Shown here: positions 10,849 to 21,394 of the stretch, piece by piece
Numbering within the stretch: position 1 is the first letter of the stretch
How the letters are laid out: each line of letters begins with the position of its first letter
Assembly: GCA_029959085.1 (NCBI GenBank)
Contig: JARWIR010000062.1
Coordinates: 2,480,001-2,544,000, forward strand
From: Nemophila menziesii
Lineage: Eukaryota; Streptophyta; Magnoliopsida; Boraginales; Hydrophyllaceae
Reading direction: 5' to 3'
Length of the DNA stretch: 64,000 nt
The notes under the pieces: model-generated
The model's database searches: none
Told to the model about the DNA's origin: nothing
What the model saw: only the letters and a program-made list of their open reading frames with translations
Program-made: the position numbers and the translations under genes

Positions 10849-11595
10849 CCATTCCCGGCAAAGGGTTACAAGTATATATCATCTGCAATTGTGATACAAT
10901 ACAAAGCACATCGATCCCTACCCATTTAATTCCCCATATGTGGTCCCACCACCCCAAACTCAAGCTCGAGACATGTCTCAGGATTGTGATTCAAGTGCGG
11001 GTCATATGGTCATGCCTAATAATCTAAGGGATAATGGCTTATATCGTGGCTACAAAGAAAAGGCTAAAGGCTCAAAGTGGGCTAAGACGGATAATAATTA
11101 ATACAAGGGATAGCAGGCTAAAAAGGCACAAATGGCTAACAAAGAACTGCCCCTATCATTTTCCTAAGTACATAGCTTGTCTTTAGTTCATATCTAGGTG
11201 GGTTCTCTACTAATTAGGATTTCACGTTCTACACACCAAACATATTCCTTGAGTACAAGCTTACTTCATTTGCATTGTTAATTAATTTTTCCTATCAATT
11301 ACCTATGTTCGCATGCAATTGTAAGTGCGTTTTATATCAATCCCTAAAGTCCACTATTTACTATCATAGATTTATCAAAAGTATGCTTAAAGGGATATTT
11401 AAAAATTTCTATAGTCCAACGCAACTCCGAAAATTCTTTTATTGAAAGCAAATAAAGCAAATAACACATAAAAACTGGGATGAGGTAACGAACCCCACCC
11501 CAAACTCAAAAATGAGTCGTGTCCCCACGACTCGAAAAGACTCAATAAAGCATTTAAACTAATATACACTAAGAGGAAAGTTTAGAAAACGTATC
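10147..11595 (-). other. Athila-A 3' UTR with conserved blocks
   Basis: No ORF. Blocks near 10370-10660 and 10935-11010 match Athila-D (60240-60520, 60825-60900) and, in the opposite orientation, Athila-B (28570-28830, 28165-28250). One block contains a short stem AAGTGAG...CTCACTT around a GGCTCTCTC core at about 10538-10565. Two CCGGGTTCCCGG palindromes lie at about 10767-10797, followed by a T-run at 10820-10848. A 14-nt copy of the polypurine-like motif is at 10951-10964. Confidence 0.7.
11514..11533 (-). promoter_or_regulatory. GGGA-loop hairpin after the envelope-position ORF
   Basis: Minus strand GAGTCGTGGGGACACGACTC folds into an 8-bp perfect stem with loop GGGA, about 60 bp after the stop of the envelope-position ORF. 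It is identical in Athila-D (61411-61430). Athila-B (27622-27641) has GAGGC...GCCTC in the same place, a compensatory T-A to G-C change. The function is not known; RNA packaging, transport or 3' processing are guesses. Confidence 0.6.
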
Positions 11596-12912
11596 TTAAC
11601 CAGCGCGAGGCTGGTTATCGGTGTTGCGTTCTGGACCTTTATCTCGCCTAACAGCATCATAAGTCGCGTTTTGAAGTGTATTTACGCCTAGGATTAAATT
11701 TCGAAGCAGGTCCAATTCTTTTGTAACGTTTCCCAAGGTAGCAATCATCCTCTCCTGATTCTCTTCCAACACCTGAATCTTCGCTTCCAACTCTGGTACA
11801 GTTTTCGCTTTCTTTGATTGAGGAGTTCTTGGACTTCTTGTAGCTCGTGTTGCTTCTTCATGGATGTTCTTGATTGTGCTCAAAGCTATACTCACACCAA
11901 CTGAAACAGTATCAATATCTGCGTCCTTACGCGGAATCTTTGCGTCTAAACACAACTGAGTAATTGTACAAGGAAACTTCAGATTTTGTTGTTTCATTGG
12001 TGATTTCGCGAACTCCATGATTGTATCATAAATGATCTTGGCAACATCAAATGGTTTCTCCTCCAAAATACACTTAATAACAAATATGTGCTCTTTCTTC
12101 AACTCGGAAGTGTGTTTAATACCAAAGAAAGTGGGTATTATGAAACGAGACCAAACCTTAGCACGAGGTGTCAAACTACTGCTGTAAAACTGTCCAGGAT
12201 ACCTTTCACCTTCAGGAATTGGGCTAGTCCCATTAACAAGCACGGTCCCCCAAAGGGATTCGAAATCAAAAGAAGGGTCATGAAGAGTTTCTTGGAAGGG
12301 GCATGTTCCAGAAAAGTTGGGTAGTTTCAATGATTTCCGAATACGTTCAATAGAGAAAGGAACTACCTTTTTGCGGATATCAATGGCATCATGGGAGGTA
12401 GCTAAACCTTCGTAAAATTCTCGCACAAAAGTAGGAATAAACTCAAGCTTCCTTTCTTGTAACGCCTTCCAACCAAACTTAGCACATGTCACAGCATAGT
12501 CCTTGTAATCACTACTCGTAATACCCTTAGGAAAATTCGTCTCCTCACCAAATTTCAAAAATTCAATTCTTTCACGAACCTGAGTATTCCAACAAGTGTA
12601 AACCCTCTTAGGCTTGTGGGCCCACATCTTCATACGCGGAGGTTTTGGAACGGGGGCCTCCGGAATCTCTTGTTCAGTTTCTTCCTCAATGTTCTTCGTA
12701 ATTTCCTCTTCTGGTTCCTTCTCACTTTCAATCTCATCAATCAATCTTCTCTTTAGACCTGTGATTTCTTTTCTGTTAGAATCAAGCTTAATTTCGTCAA
12801 TTTTTCGTTTAGGACGCGAATCAGGAATCTCAATAGCTTGTTCTTGAGAACCACCAATGGTGGTTTTTCTTCTAGGAGCAGTTCTTCGGAAATCACCGGT
12901 TCTGTTAGTCAT
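11596..12912 (-). CDS. Athila-A envelope-position ORF (putative plant transposon protein domain)
   Basis: A 438-residue intact ORF between pol and the 3' LTR, the place where Athila elements carry an 'env-like' gene. Residues 1-110 are charged and low in complexity (basic, then Glu-rich). Residues about 130-340 match the domain called 'putative plant transposon protein' (FVREFYEGLA, then a W/F-rich core with PRAKVWSRFI). A coiled coil follows at about 372-408 (VPELEAKIQVLEENQERMI). No signal peptide or membrane segment is seen, so a true envelope function is not supported. The start MTNR is shared with the shortened homologue in Athila-D at 61972, which supports the start choice. A polypurine-like motif lies 8-21 bp upstream. 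Its role in the element is unknown. Confidence 0.9.
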   Translation of the reverse strand: MTNRTGDFRRTAPRRKTTIGGSQEQAIEIPDSRPKRKIDEIKLDSNRKEITGLKRRLIDEIESEKEPEEEITKNIEEETEQEIPEAPVPKPPRMKMWAHKPKRVYTCWNTQVRERIEFLKFGEETNFPKGITSSDYKDYAVTCAKFGWKALQERKLEFIPTFVREFYEGLATSHDAIDIRKKVVPFSIERIRKSLKLPNFSGTCPFQETLHDPSFDFESLWGTVLVNGTSPIPEGERYPGQFYSSSLTPRAKVWSRFIIPTFFGIKHTSELKKEHIFVIKCILEEKPFDVAKIIYDTIMEFAKSPMKQQNLKFPCTITQLCLDAKIPRKDADIDTVSVGVSIALSTIKNIHEEATRATRSPRTPQSKKAKTVPELEAKIQVLEENQERMIATLGNVTKELDLLRNLILGVNTLQNATYDAVRRDKGPERNTDNQPRAG

Positions 12913-13302
12913 CTCTTTTCACCCCAAACTCAAAACTTCAAATAATGAAAAACTTAGGGAAAAGTTTAGAATTTTGATGTTTTGAGGTTTAAGAATTTAA
13001 GAACTAGGTGAAATATGAGATGGGTCCTGGTTAATTTGTATGGGAGAAGAAAGAATTGGGTTTAATTTAAGGAATTGGGTGAAGAAGAATCTTGGGAAAA
13101 ACTAAGGATTTGATGATATTTTGGAGAGGAGGTGAGTTGATCTTATGTTTTTGTGGTGAAAGAGGGTAGGATTTGATGATATATAGTGTTTTGGTAGATG
13201 AATTTCGGAGGTGGGGAGGCTATTGGTGCGTTTTAGGTAAATACTTGCAGAAGAGGCTAAGAAACTAGGTTAAAACACCTCAAAAACCGCCTCTCACAGC
13301 TT
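12913..13302 (-). other. Spacer upstream of the envelope-position ORF
   Basis: AT-rich, purine-rich on the plus strand, with no ORF. It contains a copy of the polypurine-like motif at 12921-12934. It probably acts as the leader of the downstream ORF; no splice sites could be assigned. Confidence 0.5.
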
Positions 13303-13830
13303 TCAAACCGGGTTCCCGGTTCCGCGTCGCTGTGACGGCGCGGAAAAATAATTGTGGACTTTTTTTTTTTTTTTTTTTTCAAAACGCACCAAAACGCTGG
13401 ACCCCAAGACGCGGGGTCAGGGATTTTACTCGCCGAAACCGGGTACCCGGTTCTGTGGAATGCGGGTTCCCGGATTTTCTCGATGGCGCGAGTCAAAACG
13501 CGCCAAAACGCAGCACCTCAAAACGCTGGACCAGAACTTTTGGATGTTTACAGCTCCGAAACCGGGTACCCGGTTCTGCCAAATGCGGGTACCCGGATTT
13601 GTGTCGATGGCGCGAACTAAAACGCGCCAAAACGCAAGCCACCAAGACGCTGGGTCAGGGATTTTCAGAAATCACAGCACCAAAACCGGGTACCCGGTTT
13701 TGCCAAATGCGGGTTCCCGGTTCCGACGCTGTGATATTACCCAAAAACGCCAAGTGTTGCGTTAAAATGGTTGGTACCAGCTCCAAAACCGGGTTCCCGG
13801 TTTTACGAAACCGGGTTCCCGGTTTCTCCT
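13303..13830. repeat. Tandem array with nine CCGGGTWCCCGG palindromes
   Basis: Between gag-pol and the envelope-position ORF. Palindromes near 13307, 13438, 13464, 13561, 13585, 13685, 13710, 13786 and 13808 have cores of GGGTACCC or GGGTTCCC, mostly in pairs about 25 bp apart. The pairs starting 13438, 13561 and 13685 are 123-124 bp apart and share flanks (CGCGCCAAAACGC), so this is a tandem repeat of about 123 bp. It is much more GC-rich than its surroundings. The same palindrome appears twice on the other side of the envelope-position ORF (about 10767-10797). Confidence 0.85.
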
Positions 13831-14058
13831 GGACATCCAACCAATTTTTCTCTGTTTTCGCCAAATCGACCCCAAACTCAAGTCCTTTTTACCCCTGAAA
13901 TCATCAAAAACAACTACCCTTCCTCATTTCTTAATAAAAAACAATAAAATTACGCAAATCAAACTAATCTAAATTGCAAAAAATATAAAAACTCAGCTAA
14001 TATACAAGTAATTGGCTTTTGTTTAACGTCGTTAAGCTCGACGGGTTACCTCACGCTT
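13831..14058 (-). other. Spacer after gag-pol
   Basis: Short AT-rich non-coding stretch after the pol stop. It contains a copy of the polypurine-like motif at 13869-13882. Confidence 0.5.
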
Positions 14059-17000
14059 CTAAGGAGTCTCGAGGAGATACATGACCTCCCCGGGATGTGG
14101 ATCTTCCGGGCGATTGGTATTTTCACCTCCATGGTATATCTTTAGTCTGTGACCGTTAACCATAAAGGTACGGTTCTCTAGCGGGTGTTCTATTTCTATT
14201 GCCCCATGAGGTGTAACTTTGGTCACTATGTATGGACTTGACCACTTAGATCTTAACTTACCCGGAAAATTGCTGAACTTTGAATTATACTTTAATACTT
14301 TTTGCCCCACTTCAAAGTTCTTTGTACGAATCCGATTGTCATGCCATTTCTTTGTGTTTTCTTTGTAAAGTTTAGCATTTTCATAAGCATGCAATCGGAA
14401 TTCGTCAAGTTCATTAAGCTTCATCATACGATTCTTTCCGGCTAAGATAGGATCTAAGTTCAACTGCGCAATTGCCCAATAGGCACCCATTTCAAGCTCT
14501 AAAGGTAAGTGACAAGCCTTACCATACACCATTCGATAAGGAGATGCACCAACTGGAGTCTTAAACGCAGTACGATAGGCCCACAACGCATCATCTAACT
14601 TCATTGACCAATCTTTTCTTGTAGGACCCACGGTTTTCTCTAGGATTGACTTGACTTCACGGTTCGAAACTTCAGCTTGACCATTGGATTGTGGATGGTA
14701 TGCAGTAGATACACGGTGTCTAACTCCATATTTCTCTAGAATAGTCTTCAGATATTTATTAACAAAATGAGATCCTCCATCGCTAATAATCACTCTAGGT
14801 GTGCCATGTCTAGTGAAAATATGTGACTTCAAGAACTTAATCACCACTCGTGAATCATTAGTAGGTAAAGCCACCGCTTCTACCCACTTAGACACATAAT
14901 CAACAGCCAATAAGATATAGAGGTTACCATTTGAAGGAACGAAAGGACCCATAAAGTCTATGCCCCACACATCGAATATCTCAACCTCTAACACATTATT
15001 ACGCGGCATCTCATCCCTCTTAGATATGTTTCCGGTAAACTGGCATCTCGTACATTTCTTAACATATTCATGACAATCTTTTATAAGAGAAGGCCAGTAA
15101 AAACCTGATTGAAATACCTTTGCAGCAGTTCTGTCTCCTTTGAAATGTCCTCCATATAATGAATCATGGCATCCAGCTATAATGGCTTGAGTCTCTTCCC
15201 TTGCTACACATCTTCGTATCATTTGGTCAGCACAAACTTTATAGAGGAACGGATCCTCCCAAAAGAACTGTCTAGCACGATGAGCTAACCTCTTTCTTTC
15301 TTGATAAGTAGAACCTTCAGGAAAAACACCACTCACCACTAAATTCGCAATATCCGCATACCACGGAGCCTCATAATCTCGAACAACGAATAAACTCTCA
15401 TCAGGAAACTCTTCTCTAACTGCTTCAGTACCACTATTCATCTCTGAACCCTCTAAACGCGATAGATGATCTGCAACCTGATTCTCACAACCCTTTCTAT
15501 CTTTGATCTCTAAATCGAACTCTTGAAGTAATAACACCCATCTGATTAACCTTGGTTTCGCATCTTTCTTCTCCATAAGAAATATGATCGCAGAATGATC
15601 TGTATAAACAATAACTTTCGCTCCAAGAAGATAAGAGCGAAATTTATCAAACGAATAGACAACTGCTAGCAACTCTTTTTCTGTAACTGTGTAATTAATC
15701 TGAGCACCACTAAAAGTTTTACTAGCATAGTAAATCGAATGAAAAACCTTCTCTTTTCTTTGTCCTAATACAGCTCCCATACACAAATCACTCGCATCAC
15801 ACATAACCTCAAACGGTAAATTCCAATCTGGAGGTAACATTATAGGAGCAGAAATAAGCTTTTCTTTGATTGCTTTGAAGGCCGCTAAACAAGCTTCATC
15901 AAAAAGGAATTTGCAATCCTTTTCGAGTAAGTTGCATAGTGGTTTAGCAATCTTAGAAAAATCTTTAATAAAACGCCTATAAAAGCCAGCATGGCCAAGA
16001 AAACTCCTTACCCCTTTAACAGAAACAGGAGGGGGAAGAGTTTTAATTACCTCGATCTTCGCTCTATCAACCTCTAAACCAACACTCGAAACTTTGTGAC
16101 CCAGAACAATACCTTCGCGAACCATGAAATGACACTTCTCCCAGTTGAGCACCAAATCTGTTTCCTTGCATCTCACTAACACTTTCTCCAAGTTATCCAA
16201 ACATATATCAAAATCATCACCAAACACGGAGAAATCATCCATGAACACTTCAAGGAAACTATCTATCATGTCCCAGAAGATGGCCATCATACACCTTTGA
16301 AAAGTAGCGGGAGCGTTACACAACCCAAATGGCATTCTGCGATATGCAAAAGTACCAAATGGGCATGTAAAGGTAGTCTTATGTTGATCTTCTAGAGCCA
16401 CGTAAATCTGATTGTACCCAGAGTAACCATCCAAGAAACAGTAATATTCCCTTCCGGCTAATTTGTCTAACATCTGATCGATGAAGGGCAAGGGGAAATG
16501 ATCTTTTCTGGTGGCCTTGTTCAGCTTTCTGTAATCCATGCAAACTCTCCATCCAACTACCGTTCTTGAAGGAATCTCTTCATTTTTATCATTAAGAACT
16601 GTTGTAATTCCTCCTTTCTTCGGTACACACTGAACCGGACTCACCCATTCACTACTCGAAATGGGATAAATAATCCCCGCATCTAAAAGCTTGATCACCT
16701 CTTTCTTTACCACATCTTTCATAGCTGGCATTAATCTTCTCTGACCTTCAACTGAGCGTGCATTAACATCTTCTAGTATGATTTTGTGTTGACAATAGGA
16801 TGGACTAATGCCTTTGATATCAGCAATTGTCCAACCTATTGCTTCTTTGTTGGCTCTTAATACACGCAACAGTTTATCTTCTTGAGGACCTGTTAAATTA
16901 GCTGAAACAATAACAGGTAGAGTTTCATTAGTACCCAAATAAGCATACCTCAAGTGTGCTGGCAATGGTTTTTCTTCCAACTCCGGAGGAGATTCAATTG

Positions 17001-19191
17001 AAGGTTTCTTTTTAGGAATAATCTCCCCCGGTTCTCTCACAGGTTCATAGGCAAGACGCCTATACTTCGGATTTTCAGAATTGAGAGCTGCCACTGTTTC
17101 TGTAAGCTCCTCCATCATCTCAGGTGAATCTAATGTCAAAGCAGCCTGCAAGATATCATCAAAATTTAAACAATTAAATACCTCTTGCGATGCTTGTTCT
17201 ACTACATCCATTCTGAAGCAATCTTCCTGAGAATCTGGGAATTTCATGGCTCGAAATACATTGAATTTCACTTCCTCATCTTGTATCCTCATCGTTAATT
17301 CGCCATTCTCTACATCGATCAATGTCCTCCCTGTAGCTAGGAAGGGTCTACCCAAAATAATGGGGACATTTCTATCTGCATTGTATTCAAGAATTACGAA
17401 ATCAACGGGAAATATAAGTGTACCTGCCTTAACAAGGACATCCTCAATACGGCCTTCAGGATGAGCAAGAGACCTGTCCGCCATTTGCAAGACCATAGAG
17501 GTGGGTCTTGCATTTCCAATTTTAAGCTTATCAAAGACTGACTTGGGCATCAAGTTGATGCTTGCCCCTAAATCGCATAGCGCCTTTCCTTTCCATTCTT
17601 CTCCAATCGATATGGGAATCGTGAAACTCCCCGGATCAACTAATTTCGGAGGTAACTTGCTCTGGCAAATCGCACTACACTCTTCAGGAAGGCCAATCAT
17701 CTCATTATCACAGTAGGGCCTTTTATTAGTGAGGGCCCTCTTCAAAAACTTCGTATACTTAGGAATATCTCGAATTGCCTCAAGTAACGGAATATTAATA
17801 CTCAAACCCCTCACTCTATTGAAGAATTTCTGAAAATCACCCATATCACCCTTTTTCTGAACTCGCGATGGAAACGGTGGTGGAGGGCGATTGCTTACAA
17901 TTTCATCTCTCTTTTTCGGAATTTCTCTTGGTCTTTCTATCTCTTCAACCTCACTATCTTTCTCATTCTCTTTCTCTTTCTCACCCACTTCCTTTTCTTT
18001 TCTTGGAACTTCTTTCTCTTTCATAACGGGAAAAGGAGGTGGAGGAAGGTTCTTACCACTTCTTAATGTAACAGCCTTGCAATCTTCATGTTGTGTTGGA
18101 TTTTCCGTATCGCTAGGAAGTTGCCCTTGTGGACGTTGATTCAGCTGTTTATTAATTTGACTTAGCTGATTCTGGAAAATCTTCATATTTGCTTCAGCTG
18201 CGTTCTGACGTTCCAAAGCTTGTGTTTGAAGAGCAATCAAATTTTCAACGGTTTTCTGAAGGGTAATTACTCCTTCTTGTGGATGGGCAGGTAGAGCTTT
18301 CTGGTTTAAATTCTCATCGTAGGTATTCTGAGGAGCTTGTCTTTGCACATAATTGTTTTGATTCTGTCCTCCTTGATGATTGTTATGTGGTCTTGGATTA
18401 TAGTTGTTGCCTTGAGGACGCGGCTGATACGCGTAAGTAGGATTGGCTGCCCCATTAGGATTTGAGTATTGAAACCCAGGATGGTTTCTGTTAGGCTGAT
18501 ATCCATTACCACTTGAATTGAAATTACCTCTATTGGACATGAAATTCACTGATTCTTGGTTATTCGGACAACTTTCCTCATCATGATCATCTACCTTACA
18601 AATTGAACACATATACACCTCTTGTGCAGCATGCACAGCTACCTTCTTACCCGAAAATCCTTCTTTCACAGCTAGAGTAAGCTGCTTCAATTGTTGCTCT
18701 ATGGTATTCTGGATCTTATTCTCAAACGTAGCAAATTTCTCTTCTATGTCAACATTATTTACTCCCTTGACTGGTGTTCTTACTGAGCTCCACCCAACTT
18801 CATTTTTGACTGTTCTCTCTAAAATAATTTTGGCATGAGCGGGTTGAACTTGAAGAAAACCTGCTCCACATAGCGTATCCAACTTCTCTCTCGAAATTCC
18901 ATCAAGGCCTCTATAAAAGATCTTTAACTGTTGTTGTTCTGAAAAGCCATGATTAGGAACTTTACGCAAACACATCTGAAATCTTGTCCAACTCCTTCCC
19001 ACAGTTTCCTCATACTCTTGACGGAATTGTGTCAATTCTAGTTCAGCATCTAACCTCATGTTACTTGGGTAATACCTGTCAAAGAAAGCAACTTCTAATT
19101 GGTCCCAGTTAGTAATCTTCGTAGGATCTTGCGTATCGTGCCATTCACTTGCTCCATCAATGACAAAGAATTTGAAAGCAGCAAAATACAT
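14059..19191 (-). CDS. gag-pol: Athila-A Gag-Pol polyprotein (main open frame)
   Basis: 1710 residues from the first Met after an upstream in-frame stop; the natural frame begins at 19692 (about 1878 codons). In order: Retrotrans_gag core ([12 protein letters not shown]..., first 100 residues), zinc knuckle [14 protein letters not shown] (about 18565-18610), a Pro/Gln/Lys-rich linker, aspartic protease with DLGAS (about 17560-17577), RT with [10 protein letters not shown] and the catalytic FMDDF (about 16237-16251), RNase H (VMCDAS, YTDHSA), and integrase with an HHCC zinc region (about 15045-15175) and D,D,E residues in [16 protein letters not shown] and [10 protein letters not shown]-terminal region ([23 protein letters not shown]) follows. 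All catalytic residues seen are intact. It reverse-transcribes and integrates the element. Gag and Pol share one frame. Confidence 0.96.
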   Translation of the reverse strand: MYFAAFKFFVIDGASEWHDTQDPTKITNWDQLEVAFFDRYYPSNMRLDAELELTQFRQEYEETVGRSWTRFQMCLRKVPNHGFSEQQQLKIFYRGLDGISREKLDTLCGAGFLQVQPAHAKIILERTVKNEVGWSSVRTPVKGVNNVDIEEKFATFENKIQNTIEQQLKQLTLAVKEGFSGKKVAVHAAQEVYMCSICKVDDHDEESCPNNQESVNFMSNRGNFNSSGNGYQPNRNHPGFQYSNPNGAANPTYAYQPRPQGNNYNPRPHNNHQGGQNQNNYVQRQAPQNTYDENLNQKALPAHPQEGVITLQKTVENLIALQTQALERQNAAEANMKIFQNQLSQINKQLNQRPQGQLPSDTENPTQHEDCKAVTLRSGKNLPPPPFPVMKEKEVPRKEKEVGEKEKENEKDSEVEEIERPREIPKKRDEIVSNRPPPPFPSRVQKKGDMGDFQKFFNRVRGLSINIPLLEAIRDIPKYTKFLKRALTNKRPYCDNEMIGLPEECSAICQSKLPPKLVDPGSFTIPISIGEEWKGKALCDLGASINLMPKSVFDKLKIGNARPTSMVLQMADRSLAHPEGRIEDVLVKAGTLIFPVDFVILEYNADRNVPIILGRPFLATGRTLIDVENGELTMRIQDEEVKFNVFRAMKFPDSQEDCFRMDVVEQASQEVFNCLNFDDILQAALTLDSPEMMEELTETVAALNSENPKYRRLAYEPVREPGEIIPKKKPSIESPPELEEKPLPAHLRYAYLGTNETLPVIVSANLTGPQEDKLLRVLRANKEAIGWTIADIKGISPSYCQHKIILEDVNARSVEGQRRLMPAMKDVVKKEVIKLLDAGIIYPISSSEWVSPVQCVPKKGGITTVLNDKNEEIPSRTVVGWRVCMDYRKLNKATRKDHFPLPFIDQMLDKLAGREYYCFLDGYSGYNQIYVALEDQHKTTFTCPFGTFAYRRMPFGLCNAPATFQRCMMAIFWDMIDSFLEVFMDDFSVFGDDFDICLDNLEKVLVRCKETDLVLNWEKCHFMVREGIVLGHKVSSVGLEVDRAKIEVIKTLPPPVSVKGVRSFLGHAGFYRRFIKDFSKIAKPLCNLLEKDCKFLFDEACLAAFKAIKEKLISAPIMLPPDWNLPFEVMCDASDLCMGAVLGQRKEKVFHSIYYASKTFSGAQINYTVTEKELLAVVYSFDKFRSYLLGAKVIVYTDHSAIIFLMEKKDAKPRLIRWVLLLQEFDLEIKDRKGCENQVADHLSRLEGSEMNSGTEAVREEFPDESLFVVRDYEAPWYADIANLVVSGVFPEGSTYQERKRLAHRARQFFWEDPFLYKVCADQMIRRCVAREETQAIIAGCHDSLYGGHFKGDRTAAKVFQSGFYWPSLIKDCHEYVKKCTRCQFTGNISKRDEMPRNNVLEVEIFDVWGIDFMGPFVPSNGNLYILLAVDYVSKWVEAVALPTNDSRVVIKFLKSHIFTRHGTPRVIISDGGSHFVNKYLKTILEKYGVRHRVSTAYHPQSNGQAEVSNREVKSILEKTVGPTRKDWSMKLDDALWAYRTAFKTPVGASPYRMVYGKACHLPLELEMGAYWAIAQLNLDPILAGKNRMMKLNELDEFRLHAYENAKLYKENTKKWHDNRIRTKNFEVGQKVLKYNSKFSNFPGKLRSKWSSPYIVTKVTPHGAIEIEHPLENRTFMVNGHRLKIYHGGENTNRPEDPHPGEVMYLLETP

Positions 19192-19305
19192 CTGTTCTCT
19201 TGAAACCCCTTGTGTGATATAAGAATCACATATCAGTTTGAATTTCTGTACCGCTCTAAGAGGATCTTCCGATGGTCTTCCGCGAAAATTTCCAAAGTTT
19301 TGGAA

Positions 19306-19692
19306 CTAAGCTAGCATACCCGAATCTGGACGGAATCTCGGAACATTAATATCTGGAGCACCTACTCCTATAGCTGGAGCGCGGAATGGAACTTCTGGAG
19401 GGCCATTAGTGAACCACGGATCATGATTCATCACTATCTGGACTGGAGGATTAGGATTTAGTGGTTGAACTTGAGGAATAACACCTGGAGCTAAAGGTTG
19501 GCCATTTGCATCTAACTGGCCTTGTCCATTCTGTTGACCTTGAATAATGATATTCTCCATTCTGTTACTTAATTCTTCTACTTCTAAAGCTTCTCGTTCT
19601 CTTCTTCTTCTGTTCGCAAGTCTGATCAACGATTCTGGATTACTAAGGATCGGAGGTGTTGGCTCTAGATCCTTGAATAGCCTTCTTCGCAT
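19306..19692 (-). pseudogene. gag: Athila-A gag N-terminus upstream of an in-frame TAG
   Basis: 128 codons starting MRRRLFKDLEP, about 110 bp after the primer site, then TAG at 19306-19308. The frame after the stop runs on without a gap ([17 protein letters not shown]...) into the 14059-19191 ORF. The homologous place in Athila-B reads GMLSQFQNFG, so the stop replaces a Gln codon (CAG to TAG, one change). The codons after the stop do not look like a known readthrough context. I read it as a nonsense mutation that blocks this copy unless supplied in trans. Confidence 0.85.
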
Positions 19693-19802
19693 ACACCAAA
19701 CCTAAAAACCTGAAAAAGCTAACAACCAAAAAGCGTAAAACTGATAAAATAAAATAAAAGCACTTATCACTAAAGGATAAACACCGTGGTCACACGCTAC
19801 CG

Positions 19803-19820
19803 TCCCCGGCAGCGGCGCCA
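19803..19820 (-). other. Primer-binding site of Athila-A
   Basis: Minus strand TGGCGCCGCTGCCGGGGA, separated from the 5' LTR by 6 nt (AGTTTT). This TGGCGCCG-TGCCGGGGA type is the usual site in Athila/Tat elements. The matching tRNA was not determined here. Confidence 0.85.
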
Positions 19821-19826
19821 AAAACT

Positions 19827-21389
19827 TGGTGGTCCTTTGTGTGTTCTAAAAATAAATGCAAATGCTAATCGAACCACAACCGCAAGTGTACGGTTGTCCC
19901 AAGTAGTATGTATGATAATACAGATTCGTTCCAAGGACGGATGGTTGATCACAATGTTTAGCAAGTAGTGATTGATGCACTTATGAAAAATAAAAGATAA
20001 TAAAATATTTGTTTGGTTTTGTTGATTGAAGCTAATGAATAAAAGACAAATAATTAAATGCAAGTAAAAGATAAGACGCAAGTAAAATAAGTGAAAACGC
20101 AATATGAGATGTAGTACTTGAGAACGCAAGGATCCTCCTAATTTTACTTTCTAACTTATGTTGTTTAAGGGCTAAATCAGTCAATTACAATGGTCGGGAT
20201 TCTAAATTCCTTATACCCCCGTCAGGGTGGACTATAAGGCAATCCTAAAGTGTCACTAGTCCCGTCAGGGTAAATATGATCCACCGTTGGATGATTAAGA
20301 TTTATTACCACTTTGGCCCTAGGATTAACTAAGTTCGTCAGAATCAATAGTTTTTATCCCAGATTGAACAATTAATTCTGTACCTAAACCCCCCGTCAAG
20401 ATGATCCACACGCCACGTATGTGGAATAGCTTAGATACTAATACCTAATTTTAGTTCGCGACTCTAAAATCAGTAAATAATCATAAATTGTCGAAAAGAG
20501 TAAAAGACCTGATTTAATTTAATTTAACAGAAACCCAAATTAAACATTCGTTATAAAATAAAACTAGGATTCACCCATTGTTTGTTCTCAAGCACTAATG
20601 AAAGCTTAGCTCATATTAAAATTAAAAACTAAATAAAAAGAAATTGAATTCATATTGTTTACAAAATTAAAAGATAAAAAGAACCTAATTTTCGGAATCA
20701 GAATGACTACGAACGGAGCTATAGACCCACTCCAGCTCTTGTAGCTTCTTCTTTCTTCCTTCTGTTGCTTCTCTCTGGTGTTTAATCTTGTGGAATGTGA
20801 ATTGTGTGAAAAATAGAAGTCCAGACCTCCTTTTATAAGTAAAAATTCGGACTAGGGCTTGGACCAGAAAATAAAAGCCTAATTAAATGTCCAAGCCCAC
20901 TTTCTAAGCCCAAAATCCCGTAACTGATGATAGGCCTTCACTAAAACAGCTTTTCCCGATGCGTTACAACTCCGATTGACCTCATTCCAGTTGCTAAAGT
21001 TCCGTAACTCGATAAGGAATGATTTCTCTTCAAAGGTCAGCGGCTAAATCATCGCTTAAGCACCTCGAAATCAGCAATCTATGGCCTGGAAAGTGGATTT
21101 TCAGCTCTAAAAATAATATCTTCGGGATTTGTCTTCAAGTCTTGACTCTAATTCACGATCTTTGACCTTCTCCTCGGATTCCTCTCCTAGCTAACATCTA
21201 AAACCTGTAAACTTTACACTAAAAATACCAATATTACGCGCAAAAGTTTAATAAATTAAAATTGCTAGAAATAAAAAGGTAATTCCGGATTATTGCAAAT
21301 TTAGTCCAAAAGTCTACCATATTAATCAAATAAACACCAAAAATGATGTCTCCCAAGGGTCTAAAATAAGAACAATTAGGGAGACATCA
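19827..21389 (-). repeat. Athila-A 5' LTR
   Basis: 1563 bp, matching 8566-10128 except at 20684. It carries the TATA box (20831-20839) and the U3 terminal inverted repeat (about 21343-21389). It is followed on the right by the target copy CTAAT at 21390-21394. Confidence 0.95.
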
Positions 21390-21394
21390 CTAAT

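Larger units (their letters stand above)
8566..21389 (-). mobile_element. Athila-A: near-intact Ty3/gypsy retrotransposon
   Basis: A complete LTR retrotransposon of 12,824 bp on the minus strand. Order in its own sense: 5' LTR, primer site, gag-pol, palindromic repeat block, envelope-position ORF, 3' UTR, polypurine tract, 3' LTR. LTRs start TGATGTCTCC and end GGACCACCA. Target duplication CTAAT lies at 8561-8565 and 21390-21394. The two 1563-bp LTRs differ at one base only (9423 A versus 20684 C), so the insertion is recent. The only coding defect seen is one TAG in the N-terminal part of gag. The lineage call rests on the primer site, the DLGAS protease, the integrase and the envelope-position ORF with the plant-transposon-protein domain. 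Confidence 0.95.

Noticed and set aside
11596..12912. True retroviral envelope
   Set aside because: No signal peptide, membrane anchor or Cys pattern; the domain is the plant-transposon-protein type, so only the position is env-like.
13303..13830. CRISPR-like spacing of the palindromes
   Set aside because: Spacers are themselves repeated, the genome is a plant nuclear one, and no cas genes exist.
13332..13898. Overlapping plus-strand ORFs of 88-188 codons in the palindrome array
   Set aside because: They come from GC-rich repeats without stops; the same peptide words recur in different frames, and no domain or start context supports them.
14059..19692. Programmed readthrough of the gag TAG
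   Set aside because: The stop lies within the N-terminal part of gag, not between Gag and Pol, the following codons do not match known readthrough contexts, and the Athila-B homologue has Gln.
19786..20129. ORFs inside the Athila-A LTRs (also 8407-8868)
   Set aside because: The minus-strand frame lies within the duplicated LTR and has low-complexity Leu/Phe/His composition; it is a chance frame.
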